From the NCBI RefSeq assembly GCF_006874705.1, contig NZ_CP035382.1, positions 744,001 to 808,000 on the forward strand: 64,000 nt of DNA, written 5' to 3'. This document shows, in pieces, positions 18,148-25,732 of this stretch (the stretch's first letter is position 1; every line of letters starts with the position of its first letter). The DNA is from Leclercia adecarboxylata. GTDB lineage: Bacteria > Pseudomonadota > Gammaproteobacteria > Enterobacterales > Enterobacteriaceae. A program made the translations under genes and the position numbers. The notes beneath the pieces are model-generated. The model had not been told where the DNA came from. It ran no database searches and saw only the letters and a list, made by a program, of their open reading frames with translations.

Positions 18148-18624
18148 ATGACATTTATCATGATTATTCTGGCAGTTATCGGGGGTGCGACGCTGAGCAT
18201 TCAGGCTGCCATCAACGGCCAACTGGGCAGCAAAGTGGGCGTCTTCAAAAGTGCGTTCCTGACCTTTTCCGTCGGCGCGCTGATCACCGCCCTGCTGATC
18301 TTCTTCTTTGAACCGAAACAGGCCGTGACCCTGCTGGACGTGCCGAAATGGCAGCTGCTGGGCGCAATGTTTGGCGTGCCGTACATCGTGATCATGGTGC
18401 TGGCCGTGCAGCGTATCGGTACGGCGGTCGCTACCGTGGCGGTGATTTTTGGTCAGCTGACCATGAGCATGCTGATCGACAATTTCGGCTGGCTGGGTAA
18501 TGCGGCTATTCCCTTTTCGATGAGCCGTCTGGGGGCCATCGTCTGTCTGGGGATCGCGTTGTTCTTTATCTACTCCAGCAGCAGAACGCCGGAAACGAAA
18601 GAAGAACCTGCGCAGGCAACATAA
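18148..18624 (+). CDS. DMT-superfamily transporter, YdcZ (DUF606) family, second of a pair
   Basis: 158 residues from the ATG at 18148, preceded by AGGGG; an earlier in-frame start inside the upstream gene is unlikely. Five hydrophobic segments begin with MTFIMIILAVIGGATLSIQA, the YdcZ opening with a conserved Q-A after the first helix. It is translationally close to the previous gene (4 bp gap), and the two probably act together as a small-molecule exporter or importer under control of the divergent LysR protein. A REP pair follows the stop codon. Confidence 0.87.
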   Translation: MTFIMIILAVIGGATLSIQAAINGQLGSKVGVFKSAFLTFSVGALITALLIFFFEPKQAVTLLDVPKWQLLGAMFGVPYIVIMVLAVQRIGTAVATVAVIFGQLTMSMLIDNFGWLGNAAIPFSMSRLGAIVCLGIALFFIYSSSRTPETKEEPAQAT

Positions 18625-18696
18625 TGCCCGGCGGCGCTGCGCTTGCACGGGCCTACGAGGGTGTTGTAGGCCGGGTAAGCGTAGCGCCACCCGGCA
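18625..18696. repeat. BIME: two REP units in opposite orientation
   Basis: ATGCCCGGCGGCGCTGCGCT and GTAGGCCGGGTAAGCGTAGC units with their inverted halves, directly after the transporter pair. Confidence 0.85.
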
Positions 18697-18767
18697 AATA
18701 GAGCCGATTCGCCAGCCCGCGGCAAATTGGTTATCATCCTCGCCTCTTTTATCCGCCGGTCAGCCTG

Positions 18768-19454
18768 ATGTCTGCCATTATCGATACCTTTATTGCCCCG
18801 CCGTGCCACGACCCGATAGAGACGCTGTGGCAGGACGATCATCTGGTGCTGATCAATAAACCCAGCGGGCTGCTCAGCCTGTCGGGGAAGAATCCGCAAA
18901 ATCTCGATTCCGTGCACTACCGGCTGGTGCAGACTTTTCCCGGCTGCACCCTGGTGCATCGCCTGGATTTTGGTACCTCCGGGCTGATGGTGATTGCCCG
19001 TAACAAGGCGATCAATGCCGCCCTCTGCCAGCAGTTCAGCCAGCGCAGCGTGACCAAGATCTACACCGCCCTGCTCTGCGGCCATCTGGCCGATGACGAA
19101 GGGGTGATAGATGCGCCCATTGCCAAAGATCCGGCGCTGTTTCCGCTGATGTCGATTTGCGCTATCAACGGCAAACCTGCCCGCTCCCGCTATCGTGTGG
19201 TGGAGCGTTTTTATCACGAAGGGGACGTGCCGGTAACGCGGGTTGAACTCACCCCGGAGACCGGGCGCACCCACCAGCTGCGCATTCACTGCCAGCAGCT
19301 GGGCCACCCGATCCTGGGCTGCGATCTGTATGGCGGGCTCCTGCCGCCCGGAACCGAGCGGACGCCGCGGCTGATGCTGCACGCCAGCGAGCTGCATTTT
19401 GCCCATCCCGTCAGCGGGGAGCCGATCGTCGCCCGCCATGCCAGCCCGTTCTGA
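18768..19454 (+). CDS. RluA-family pseudouridine synthase
   Basis: 228 residues. It contains the family blocks DHLVLINKPSGLLS, the catalytic-Asp motif HRLDFGTSG, and the RTHQLRIH block near the C-terminus. It lacks an N-terminal S4 domain, as RluA itself does, and has RluA-like length. It should convert uridine to pseudouridine in rRNA or tRNA; which position cannot be decided, because RluA and TruC-like paralogues share these blocks. The ribosome site is weak. It converges on a VOC protein gene 22 bp away. Confidence 0.9.
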   Translation: MSAIIDTFIAPPCHDPIETLWQDDHLVLINKPSGLLSLSGKNPQNLDSVHYRLVQTFPGCTLVHRLDFGTSGLMVIARNKAINAALCQQFSQRSVTKIYTALLCGHLADDEGVIDAPIAKDPALFPLMSICAINGKPARSRYRVVERFYHEGDVPVTRVELTPETGRTHQLRIHCQQLGHPILGCDLYGGLLPPGTERTPRLMLHASELHFAHPVSGEPIVARHASPF

Positions 19455-19476
19455 AGGTGATAAGCCCTGCGTCAAA

Positions 19477-19860
19477 TCACCATGCCCGGTTCTGCAAAAC
19501 GACCCGGTAGCCATCGTGATCCACGAACGTCCGTCCGTTAACGTCCCAGTAGGGGTTAAAGGAATCCACGCCAGTAAAACCTGCGTCGTTCATCCGGCCG
19601 CAGGCCTGCTCCCACTCCGCTTTATCGGGATAATAGAGAACGAACAGGTCCTCTTCGGTATGGGAGGGCTGGACGGGATGATGGGGACACACCGTAAACT
19701 CGAGGTGCCAGGGCAACGCTTCCTTGCCTGCCATAATCCCGCTGAATCCCTGATGATCCTTGAAGTCAGCAATCTTTTGCAGGCCCAGTCCCTGGCTGTA
19801 CATCTGAAACGATCGTTCGGGGTCGGTAACGGGTCTGGCAATTCGCATATGGGTGAACAT
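19477..19860 (-). CDS. VOC-superfamily (glyoxalase/dioxygenase-like) protein
   Basis: 127 residues from the ATG at 19860 with AGAGAG upstream; a longer frame reaching 19953 has no better site. The N-terminal strand MFTHMRIARPVTDPERSFQMY and the C-terminal VNGRTFVDHDGYRVVLQN are the beta-alpha-beta-beta-beta halves of the vicinal oxygen chelate fold. Possible metal ligands are His4, the Glu of the LEFTVC strand and a late Asp. It is of the short single-domain class often annotated as lactoylglutathione lyase-like; true activity unknown. Confidence 0.82.
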   Translation of the reverse strand: MFTHMRIARPVTDPERSFQMYSQGLGLQKIADFKDHQGFSGIMAGKEALPWHLEFTVCPHHPVQPSHTEEDLFVLYYPDKAEWEQACGRMNDAGFTGVDSFNPYWDVNGRTFVDHDGYRVVLQNRAW

Positions 19861-20007
19861 CCGGCGCTCTCTTGTGGAAGGTTCGTCAATGCGCCTTAGT
19901 CTATCTGCCCTGACGTTTTTCATTTTCCCGTGAGTGTCTTTGTTAATTTGCACGCTAAGGAAGTACCATCCATGGATTGCTTTTAATCACTTCATTCAGG
20001 ACAGTAA

Positions 20008-20901
20008 ATGAAAAGACGTTATGTTGTGGCTGATGTTTTTACTGATACCCCCTTTCAGGGCAATCCCGTCGCCGTGGTTTTAGATGCAGAGGATCTGAGC
20101 ACCGAGCAGATGCAGCGGATTGCCGTTGAGTTTGGCTACAGTGAAACGACCTTTGTGCTTCCGCCGGACGATGCTGCCCATACGGCGCGGGTGCGGATTT
20201 TTACCCCCTCGCGTGAAATTCCGTTCGCGGGCCATCCCAACGTCGGCACGGCTTTTGTGCTGGCAAGCTATGCCGCAATGAACGAGACGTCTCTGCCCGA
20301 GACGCTGCTTTTCGAGGAAATTGCAGGCCTGGTTCCCGTCAGGCTGTTAAAGGACAACGGCACGGTGACCGGTGCCGAACTGGTCACGCCGGAAGCCTTA
20401 TCCTGTCGCTCCGAAGTCAGCCCGGAACAGGTCGCCGCCTGTCTGTCCCTGACCGCAGAGGATATCCGCACCGAGGTGCATAACCCTGTCGTCGCCTCGG
20501 TTGGCCTGCCGTTTCTGGTGGTGGAACTCGCCTCCCGGGATGCGCTGCGCCGCTGCGTGCCGAATTTACAGGGGTTCCGCGCGGTGCTGCCGCTGGATGG
20601 CGCGGTCTCTGTTTATGCTTATACCCAGGATAAAGATGCCGGTGAGGTGGGCGATCTGCAGGCGCGGATGTTGACCCCGCGCATGACGGAAGATCCGGCC
20701 ACCGGTAGCGCCACCGCCGCGGTAACCGCCCTGCTGGCGCTGCATCGGGATAAAACCACGCTGTCCCTGCAGGTGAGCCAGGGCGTTGATATGGGGCGGG
20801 CCAGTGTACTTTATTCAGGGTATGACGCCTCGTCAGGGAAATCCGTGGTTCGGGTGGGCGGCAGCTGTGTCATTACCATGGAAGGGGCGTTTACGCTTTA
20901 A
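20008..20901 (+). CDS. PhzF-family isomerase-like protein
   Basis: 297 residues. The opening [20 protein letters not shown], the catalytic Glu in [11 protein letters not shown], and the blocks [20 protein letters not shown] and [11 protein letters not shown] are the hallmarks of the PhzF/diaminopimelate epimerase-like fold. Members without phenazine genes nearby, such as E. coli YddE, have no proven substrate; no phenazine genes occur here. Monocistronic, with a REP element 11 bp after the stop. Confidence 0.92.
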   Translation: MKRRYVVADVFTDTPFQGNPVAVVLDAEDLSTEQMQRIAVEFGYSETTFVLPPDDAAHTARVRIFTPSREIPFAGHPNVGTAFVLASYAAMNETSLPETLLFEEIAGLVPVRLLKDNGTVTGAELVTPEALSCRSEVSPEQVAACLSLTAEDIRTEVHNPVVASVGLPFLVVELASRDALRRCVPNLQGFRAVLPLDGAVSVYAYTQDKDAGEVGDLQARMLTPRMTEDPATGSATAAVTALLALHRDKTTLSLQVSQGVDMGRASVLYSGYDASSGKSVVRVGGSCVITMEGAFTL

Positions 20902-20911
20902 CGCTGCAACA

Positions 20912-20946
20912 TCGCCGGGTGGCGGCTACGCCTTACCCGGCCTACG
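20912..20946. repeat. REP element
   Basis: GCCGGGTGGCGGCTACGCC followed by TTACCCGGCC, immediately downstream of the PhzF-like gene. Confidence 0.82.
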
Positions 20947-21113
20947 CACTTCCCCTTTTCTGAAGACGCCTCGCAAACCTTACATTCTCCCCAGCGCTAC
21001 GCTTCCCCACGCTAAAACTCCAGGTTAATTTGCCATTACAGAATATGTAAATAAACGCACTTGCGCACAGTGCATAAGTGCATTAAACTGACCTACGTTC
21101 ACCAGGATGGAGA

Positions 21114-21437
21114 ATGACCACACCACTTACGTTAAGGAGCATCTCTGACTTTCGCGATACCTGGCTTGAGGACTTTTTTCTATATGGACGTCCACATGGA
21201 AAAATCCCGGCAGAGATAGCGTCAGCTCTGATGCGAAAACTCGACATCATCAACGCAGCGACCTCGTATCGGGATCTGCGTAGCCCACCCGGCAACAAGC
21301 TTGAAGCGTTGAGCTCGCCGCTTCTGGGTTGTTATTTGATACGCGTGAACAGGCAATACCGACTGATTTTCATCTGGTCAGGCGGTAAGGCGAAAGGGAT
21401 TTATCTTGATCCTCATACCTACAATGCTCACCGATGA
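21114..21437 (+). CDS. higB: HigB-type (RelE superfamily) toxin
   Basis: 107 residues. Features include the basic C-terminal half YLIRVNRQYRLIFIW, the GNKLEALSS segment typical of HigB, and DPHTY near the end. It would cleave mRNA on the ribosome. Start ATG preceded by GGATGGAG. Toxin-first order with the antitoxin gene 43 bp downstream is the HigBA arrangement, and repression of the operon by the antitoxin is expected. The protein is a little longer than most HigB toxins (~92 residues) because of an N-terminal extension. Confidence 0.87.
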   Translation: MTTPLTLRSISDFRDTWLEDFFLYGRPHGKIPAEIASALMRKLDIINAATSYRDLRSPPGNKLEALSSPLLGCYLIRVNRQYRLIFIWSGGKAKGIYLDPHTYNAHR

Positions 21438-21480
21438 GCGATGCGTATGGGGACATCCGCTAAACAAGGCAGGTCATAAA

Positions 21481-21825
21481 ATGGCATTCACAAACAGCAC
21501 CCGTAAACCGACCACACCCGGCGATATTCTGCTTCACGAGTTTCTTGAGCCGCTGCATTTAAAAATTGCCGATCTGGCCGAGATGCTTAACGTGCACAGA
21601 AACAGCGTCAGCGCGCTGGTCAATAACAACCGAAAACTGACCACGGACATGGCCGTACGGCTAGCCCGGGCTTTTGATACCACCATTGAGTTTTGGCTGA
21701 ACTTGCAGCTGAACGTGGATATCTGGGAAATTCAGCACGACGAGCGCATGCAGGCAGAACATCAGCAGATCATTACTGCGGCGGAGATGGTTGAGAGGAA
21801 GAAAGCGCAGCAGTCTGTAGCGTAA
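21481..21825 (+). CDS. higA: HigA-type antitoxin, XRE helix-turn-helix
   Basis: 114 residues from the ATG at 21481; the reading frame is open further upstream but without a better start. The HigA signature TPGDILLHEFLEPLHLKIAD precedes an XRE-type HTH (LAEMLNVHRNSVSALVNNNR) and RLARAFDTTIEFWLNLQ. It neutralises HigB and should repress its own promoter. A hairpin with a later T run follows and separates this pair from the convergent HicAB pair. Confidence 0.92.
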   Translation: MAFTNSTRKPTTPGDILLHEFLEPLHLKIADLAEMLNVHRNSVSALVNNNRKLTTDMAVRLARAFDTTIEFWLNLQLNVDIWEIQHDERMQAEHQQIITAAEMVERKKAQQSVA

Positions 21826-21850
21826 TTCTAAGAGAGCATAAACTTATGAA

Positions 21851-21873
21851 TGCGGGCCCTGTATTGGCCCGCA
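21851..21873 (+). terminator. Terminator after higBA
   Basis: Perfect 8-bp stem TGCGGGCC / GGCCCGCA with a 7-nt loop; a run of six T lies ~13 bases further on. It sits between convergent higBA and hicAB. Confidence 0.65.
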
Positions 21874-21900
21874 ATGGAATACTCGTTTTTTCGGCCGCGG

Positions 21901-22251
21901 TTAGACCAACGCCAGTTCCCGCTCTAACACTTCAACGATTAACTGGTTTTTAGAGATTGAATGCTGTTTAGCAACTGCCGTCAGGCGGGCACCCAGGCGT
22001 CCAGATACCCGAACAGTCAGCCGTTCCTGTTGTTCTTCACGAAACGGCTGAATACCTTCTTCACGACAATCCTGTAAATATTCTGCCAAAGAGATTTCTC
22101 CCTCTTTATGCAGACCGGCGATACTGTCCGCGACAAAATCACAGTAACCAGAGACATTCAGGAACTTACCGCGAAACGCACCGATTTCAGCTTCAAAGGT
22201 GATGATGGCCGGTTGCCCCTGAATCATCATGATGTTACTGGCCTTATTCAT
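21901..22251 (-). CDS. hicB: HicB-family antitoxin
   Basis: 116 residues. The N-terminal half has the partly degraded RNase H-like HicB fold (ITFEAEIGAFRGKFLNVSGY). The C-terminal half (RLTVRVSGRLGARLTAVAKQ) is a ribbon-helix-helix/HicB DNA-binding segment. Overlaps the start side of the upstream HicA-like gene by 8 bp, so the two are translationally coupled in the usual toxin-antitoxin order. It should bind HicA and repress the operon through the palindromes upstream. Confidence 0.85.
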   Translation of the reverse strand: MNKASNIMMIQGQPAIITFEAEIGAFRGKFLNVSGYCDFVADSIAGLHKEGEISLAEYLQDCREEGIQPFREEQQERLTVRVSGRLGARLTAVAKQHSISKNQLIVEVLERELALV

Positions 22252-22522
22252 ATTCCACTCCTACAGAATTCTCTAACCACTCGCGTAACCCATTTACAGC
22301 CCCTTTATCCATTACATTTCCGGGATGCGGTTGATGGGTTAAGTATAACGACCCCAATAAAACAAAGCGGCGACGAGATCCTTGACCATTTTTGATCTTA
22401 CCGCCCAGATATTTAACGAGACTGATAACATCATCCCATTTAATCCCTGATTTTGGCGGCACCGTCATAATATCGTCCAATGTTTTACGGTGCCGGGAGT
22501 TGAGGTCCTTGACCTTTATCAT
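22244..22522 (-). CDS. hicA: HicA-family toxin
   Basis: 92 residues from the ATG at 22522, which has AGAGGA upstream; a start at 22543 lies inside a palindrome and is less likely. GIKWDDVISLVKYLGGKIKN and the GSRRRFVL strand fit the small double-stranded-RNA-binding fold of HicA, and the His in THQPHPGNVM is in the place of the catalytic His. Longer than the ~60-residue E. coli HicA but like phage-borne members. It would cleave mRNA; neutralised by the overlapping hicB product. Confidence 0.83.
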   Translation of the reverse strand: MIKVKDLNSRHRKTLDDIMTVPPKSGIKWDDVISLVKYLGGKIKNGQGSRRRFVLLGSLYLTHQPHPGNVMDKGAVNGLREWLENSVGVEYE

Positions 22523-22534
22523 CCCTAATCCTCT

Positions 22535-22595
22535 TGACGTCATGTCGTAACGTCATTCTGGCAAAAATAAAAAATGACGTCAATTTTTGACGTCA
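22535..22595 (-). promoter_or_regulatory. hicAB promoter with four TGACGTCA-type operator boxes
   Basis: TGACGTCA occurs at 22535-22542, 22575-22582 and 22588-22595, and TAACGTCA at 22548-22555. Boxes within each pair start exactly 13 bp apart. On the minus strand TTGACG inside the third box could be a -35 element, with CAGAAT 17 bp downstream as -10, so repressor binding would cover the promoter. The first box lies just before the hicA ribosome site. Confidence 0.7.
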
Positions 22596-22683
22596 TATGA
22601 TGGTCGGTAAATGCGTACGTTCTTAAGCGCATCCTGCAACAATTCATCGCATTCACATCTTTTCCTGAAGACGCCTCGCAGGA

Positions 22684-22920
22684 ATGAAATCTGCCTTATC
22701 TCCCTGCTTTAACAGTGGCTATTTGCGGCGTAGGGTGTCGGTACGTCAGCAACATCTGGCGTCGGGATTGGCATCCCGGTTAAACTTAATGGTGAGCGGG
22801 GCTGTAACGCACCGCGCGTCTGGCAACACTTCTATGGTGGGCTGGACGGGGGCGTCGTTAGACGCGCCGGTATCCATTAAGGCCGGTAATGCCAACTCCG
22901 TTCAGTTCTGCCACCCGTGA
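22684..22920 (+). pseudogene. Eroded ash-like gene of P4-type satellite phages
   Basis: Two frames hold pieces typical, from memory, of the phage Ash family. One has CRYVSNIWRRDWHPG followed by a stop (nt ~22735-22785). The other has MVGWTGASLDAPVSIKAGNA (nt ~22832-22891). No single frame joins them, so the gene is broken. Ash-like genes lie in the P4 satellite-phage early region, so this marks the DNA as a former mobile element. Confidence 0.5.
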
Positions 22921-22970
22921 AATTGGCATTTCCGGGTGGCGGTAAATAAACCACTTAATGGAACATAAAT

Positions 22971-23407
22971 ATGGCTACTATCAACCCGCTCATTACCGCC
23001 CCCTTCGACCACAATACCGACTTCACCGAACTGGCCGATACTGCGAACGCTTCTGCGAAGCGATGCTGTACGAAGAGGATCCGACAATGAAAATCGCCCT
23101 GTGCGGCCGCCTCGCCGCCTGCCTGGCGCTGCTGAAACCGACGCTGCATGAGCCCATTCCCCGGGATCTTGAGGCGTATCTCACCGTTGATTCCCTGCCC
23201 CTGCATCAGCCGGAGTTTGCCCCGGAATCCGATGCGCTGTGCGGTTATTGTGAAGCGATCGCCCGGCTGTTGATCAGCAATACGCTGGCACCGGATACCG
23301 CCCGCACCATGAGCGATCTGCTGGCAGAGTTAACCGGCTATTTTGCCGATCGCCTGAAGGCGCCACGCTGGCTGACAACCGATGCGGGAGTGGAGTGGAT
23401 TAACTAA
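22971..23407 (+). pseudogene. Frameshifted island gene, function unknown
   Basis: ATG at 22971 opens a frame MATINPLITAPFDHNTDFTE that runs into unrelated residues and stops early. The frame one base away continues with CERFCEAMLYEEDP and a well-behaved ~110-residue protein to the TAA at 23407. Insertion of one base near 23037 would join the two halves smoothly (ELAD-YCERF). The product would be ~145 residues, mostly helical, with no family I recognise; genes of this kind occur after ash in satellite phages. It is either a recent frameshift or an assembly error; internal ATGs could still express the C-terminal part. Confidence 0.5.
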
Positions 23408-23416
23408 TGTGAATCT

Positions 23417-23442
23417 TTCCCCTTACGATAGCGTGAGGGGAA
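23417..23442 (+). terminator. Hairpin after the frameshifted gene
   Basis: Stem TTCCCCTTACG / CGTGAGGGGAA with one G-U pair and an ATAG loop, ten bases after the stop codon. No T tract. Confidence 0.5.
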
Positions 23443-23468
23443 GATGACAGCTAAGGATGGCTGATGAC

Positions 23469-24032
23469 ATGAGCAATTTATCGCTCCAGGAAATACATGA
23501 ACACTGCCTTCATACTACTCAAAAAATCATTCAGAGCTTCGGTTGGGATAGCATCATCGTAGGTTCGTTAAGCGAGGAAGACAAAACTTACCTTTGGAAT
23601 GAGAACGATAACGCGGTTCTTAACTGGCGCTGGGCAATAGAGCATTATCGTGGAAATGCCAACGATAACGGTATCTTAGATATCAGCCTAAAAAGTAAGA
23701 AGGGATATGATTATGCTGTCCTGCATGCAGCAATAATTTGCAAATATGATGCTCGCAGGAAGGAGTTCGCCATTTGCATGCTGGAAAATCTGAGAGCTCA
23801 CAAAAAGAGTGCGCTTACAGGTAACGTCTTTATTATTGCTCTGATCTATTCGACAACATTTTGCAGCATGATGGAACTTGATGATGTGGTGATACATGAC
23901 CCCCTGGAGGAGATGAAACCACGCTATCGATCGTATGGATTCTCACAAGTGTTTTACGCCCCCAACAAAATGTCCTCTGCAGTCGCTGATATTCAGACAA
24001 CGATTCGACGCAAAGTGATGGGTATCCACTGA
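23469..24032 (+). CDS. Unknown protein, possible distant GNAT-like acetyltransferase
   Basis: 187 residues from the ATG at 23469, preceded by GGATGG; another in-frame ATG lies at 23457. The sequence is A+T-richer than the housekeeping genes. One hydrophobic stretch (GNVFIIALIYSTTFCSMMEL) lies in the middle. The late block HDPLEEMKPRYRSYGF loosely resembles the end of GNAT acetyltransferases (a small residue, aromatic, GF), but the acetyl-CoA loop R/Q-x-x-G-x-G/A is not clear. The small lysine-rich gene downstream and the toxin-antitoxin neighbourhood make a two-gene module worth considering, but function is unknown. Confidence 0.6.
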   Translation: MSNLSLQEIHEHCLHTTQKIIQSFGWDSIIVGSLSEEDKTYLWNENDNAVLNWRWAIEHYRGNANDNGILDISLKSKKGYDYAVLHAAIICKYDARRKEFAICMLENLRAHKKSALTGNVFIIALIYSTTFCSMMELDDVVIHDPLEEMKPRYRSYGFSQVFYAPNKMSSAVADIQTTIRRKVMGIH

Positions 24033-24112
24033 GATAAAAATCGACTGTTTGTCAGGCAAACGCGACCGCTGTAAACTCTGATGAAATGGTTAAAAACCAA
24101 CCGGGAGACGTT

Positions 24113-24286
24113 ATGATCAAGCAAAACAAAAAAATCGATTCTGTTAAAGCGACTGCTGCTGCCAAACGCGCCGCAGACTTCTGGGCAACTATTGACGGCA
24201 ACAAACTTGCACAAGTGGGCCAGCGGGAAAAAGAGATGGACCTCGTTGGGCCAACAAAGAAAGCTGAACTCGTTAACGTCGGCTAA
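24113..24286 (+). CDS. Small lysine/alanine-rich protein, unknown
   Basis: 57 residues from the ATG at 24113, with GGGAG upstream; an upstream in-frame start has no ribosome site. Mostly helical, charged, with KATAAAKRAADFWATIDGNK. It starts 80 bp after the preceding unknown gene on the same strand, and its weak similarity in codon use suggests a shared origin. It could be an antitoxin-like partner; there is no direct evidence. Confidence 0.55.
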   Translation: MIKQNKKIDSVKATAAAKRAADFWATIDGNKLAQVGQREKEMDLVGPTKKAELVNVG

Positions 24287-24350
24287 CGGAGTATCCCACT
24301 ACGCGGCACGTTCATCCCAGCCCTCTTCCTCCAGGGAGAGGGGATCCCTC

Positions 24351-24869
24351 TCACCCCACTTCCCGCATCTCCGCCGCCAGATACACCCGCACATAGCGCA
24401 CAAACTTGCCGACAAATATCCCGGCGAACAGCCCGCCGGTGATGATGGCGAACGCACTCACTCCGGGGCGCAGCAGCACATCAGGCGCGATGGCGCTCAT
24501 CACCCCCAGCACATACTTCACCGCAAAGGCGAGCATCATAAAAGGCAGGGCCGAATAGTCCGCCTCACGATAGATGCTGCGCGGCGCGACGGCGCGGGCC
24601 ACCGCCGTGCGTTTGATCAGGATGTAGCCCATCGCCGCGCCGCTGAGTAATCCCACCAGCCACAGGGAGCCGGTCGCCAGCGTCAGCTTGCGGAAAACCA
24701 GCAGATCGTAGATATCCCAGAGCAGAAAAATAGCCGGGATGATGGCCAGCTTCTCCAGCGCCACGGTCGCGGGCCTGCGCGCCTTGATGCCCCGGCTTAT
24801 CAGAAACAGCAGGATGAGATAGACCCAGAAGGGAGTGTGGATCAGGACACCCGAAACGAAATCAATCAT
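24351..24869 (-). CDS. DUF6622-like inner membrane protein
   Basis: 172 residues from the ATG at 24869 with GGTGAG upstream. Five to six membrane segments, beginning FVSGVLIHTPFWVYLILLFL, with the short loop SRGIKARRP after the first. That opening and the overall length fit a family of unknown function common in Proteobacteria (DUF6622, from memory). Monocistronic, on the minus strand, with a CCCTCT...AGAGGG hairpin downstream of its end. Confidence 0.72.
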   Translation of the reverse strand: MIDFVSGVLIHTPFWVYLILLFLISRGIKARRPATVALEKLAIIPAIFLLWDIYDLLVFRKLTLATGSLWLVGLLSGAAMGYILIKRTAVARAVAPRSIYREADYSALPFMMLAFAVKYVLGVMSAIAPDVLLRPGVSAFAIITGGLFAGIFVGKFVRYVRVYLAAEMREVG

Positions 24870-25454
24870 ATGGCTCACCGTTGCAGCTAGCAGGATGACA
24901 CCGCGTCACCGCTCCGGCTCAGTATTGACCAACGTACCCGATTCACCATCATACTTTATCAGGGTATTTAATCCTGCCCTTCGTTTACTCTTTATGAAGT
25001 AGCATTTTCCATGAATCACTGTAATCCATGCATAATATACTCAACCGCTTCGATAGATTATTTTTTAGTCACTCTTCCGCGCTGCGAATAATATAGGAAA
25101 TCAATTAAGACTAATCCCACGTATTTTTATTTTTTATGCGCTATGCATCGCTTACCCTAATTGTAAACTTCAGTAAAGAGCCCCGCCACGCCTGGCATCG
25201 CGCGTTTCAACGAGACAGAGAAAAACGCGTTAAGCCGTTATCCCGGAAGGTCGTTTGATAACATCACCTTGAAGGAAAATATTCTAAAAACAAGCGAACC
25301 GATATTTCCTCCAACTCATCAGATGGACTGGAAATTATTCCAAAATTCTCGTTTGACTCTTCAAAAATAGCGGCTAAATTTAATTCTGAACGACAACGGA
25401 TACGAATGAAAACGTATCTTACTGACATAAACGATGTATATGAGGAAACATAAT
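24870..25454. other. A+T-rich intergenic region upstream of yciG
   Basis: No gene with a ribosome site was found in 585 bp. The stretch is clearly A+T-richer than its flanks and carries the promoter region of the yciGFE-katN operon. In Salmonella this operon is RpoS-dependent and H-NS-repressed, which fits the base composition, but I could not fix a promoter by eye. Confidence 0.5.
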
Positions 25455-25640
25455 ATGGCAGAGCAACGTGGTGGTTCAGGTAATTTCGCACAGGATCGTG
25501 AAAAGGCTTCTGAAGCAGGGAAAAAAGGTGGACAGCAAAGCGGCGGTAATTTCAAAAATGATCCGCAGCGCGCTTCTGAAGCAGGCAAAAAGGGGGGTCA
25601 GCATAGCCATGGTGGTGGACGTAAATCTGACAACTCTTAA
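25455..25640 (+). CDS. yciG: Stress protein YciG, KGG-repeat
   Basis: 61 residues from the ATG at 25455, with GAGGA upstream. Two tandem KGG motifs (ASEAGKKGGQQSGGNFKNDP, then ASEAGKKGGQHS) follow an RGGSGNFAQDRE lead. Small, hydrophilic, probably disordered. First gene of the stress operon yciG-yciF-yciE-katN known from Salmonella as RpoS-controlled. A terminator-like hairpin separates it from yciF, so yciG may be made in excess over the downstream proteins. Confidence 0.93.
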   Translation: MAEQRGGSGNFAQDREKASEAGKKGGQQSGGNFKNDPQRASEAGKKGGQHSHGGGRKSDNS

Positions 25641-25682
25641 TTCATCTCATTATTAAAGCCTGTTATTCACTTTAATCGGTAC

Positions 25683-25712
25683 TCTGCGGGTCCGCGGGCT
25701 CGCAGAATTTTT
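25683..25712 (+). terminator. Terminator or attenuator between yciG and yciF
   Basis: Stem TCTGCGGGTCC / GGCTCGCAGA (two wobble pairs) followed by ATTTTT. It would cut transcription after yciG and let only part of the polymerases reach yciF-yciE-katN. Confidence 0.65.
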
Positions 25713-25732
25713 ATGTCACTGGAGAAAAGCGT

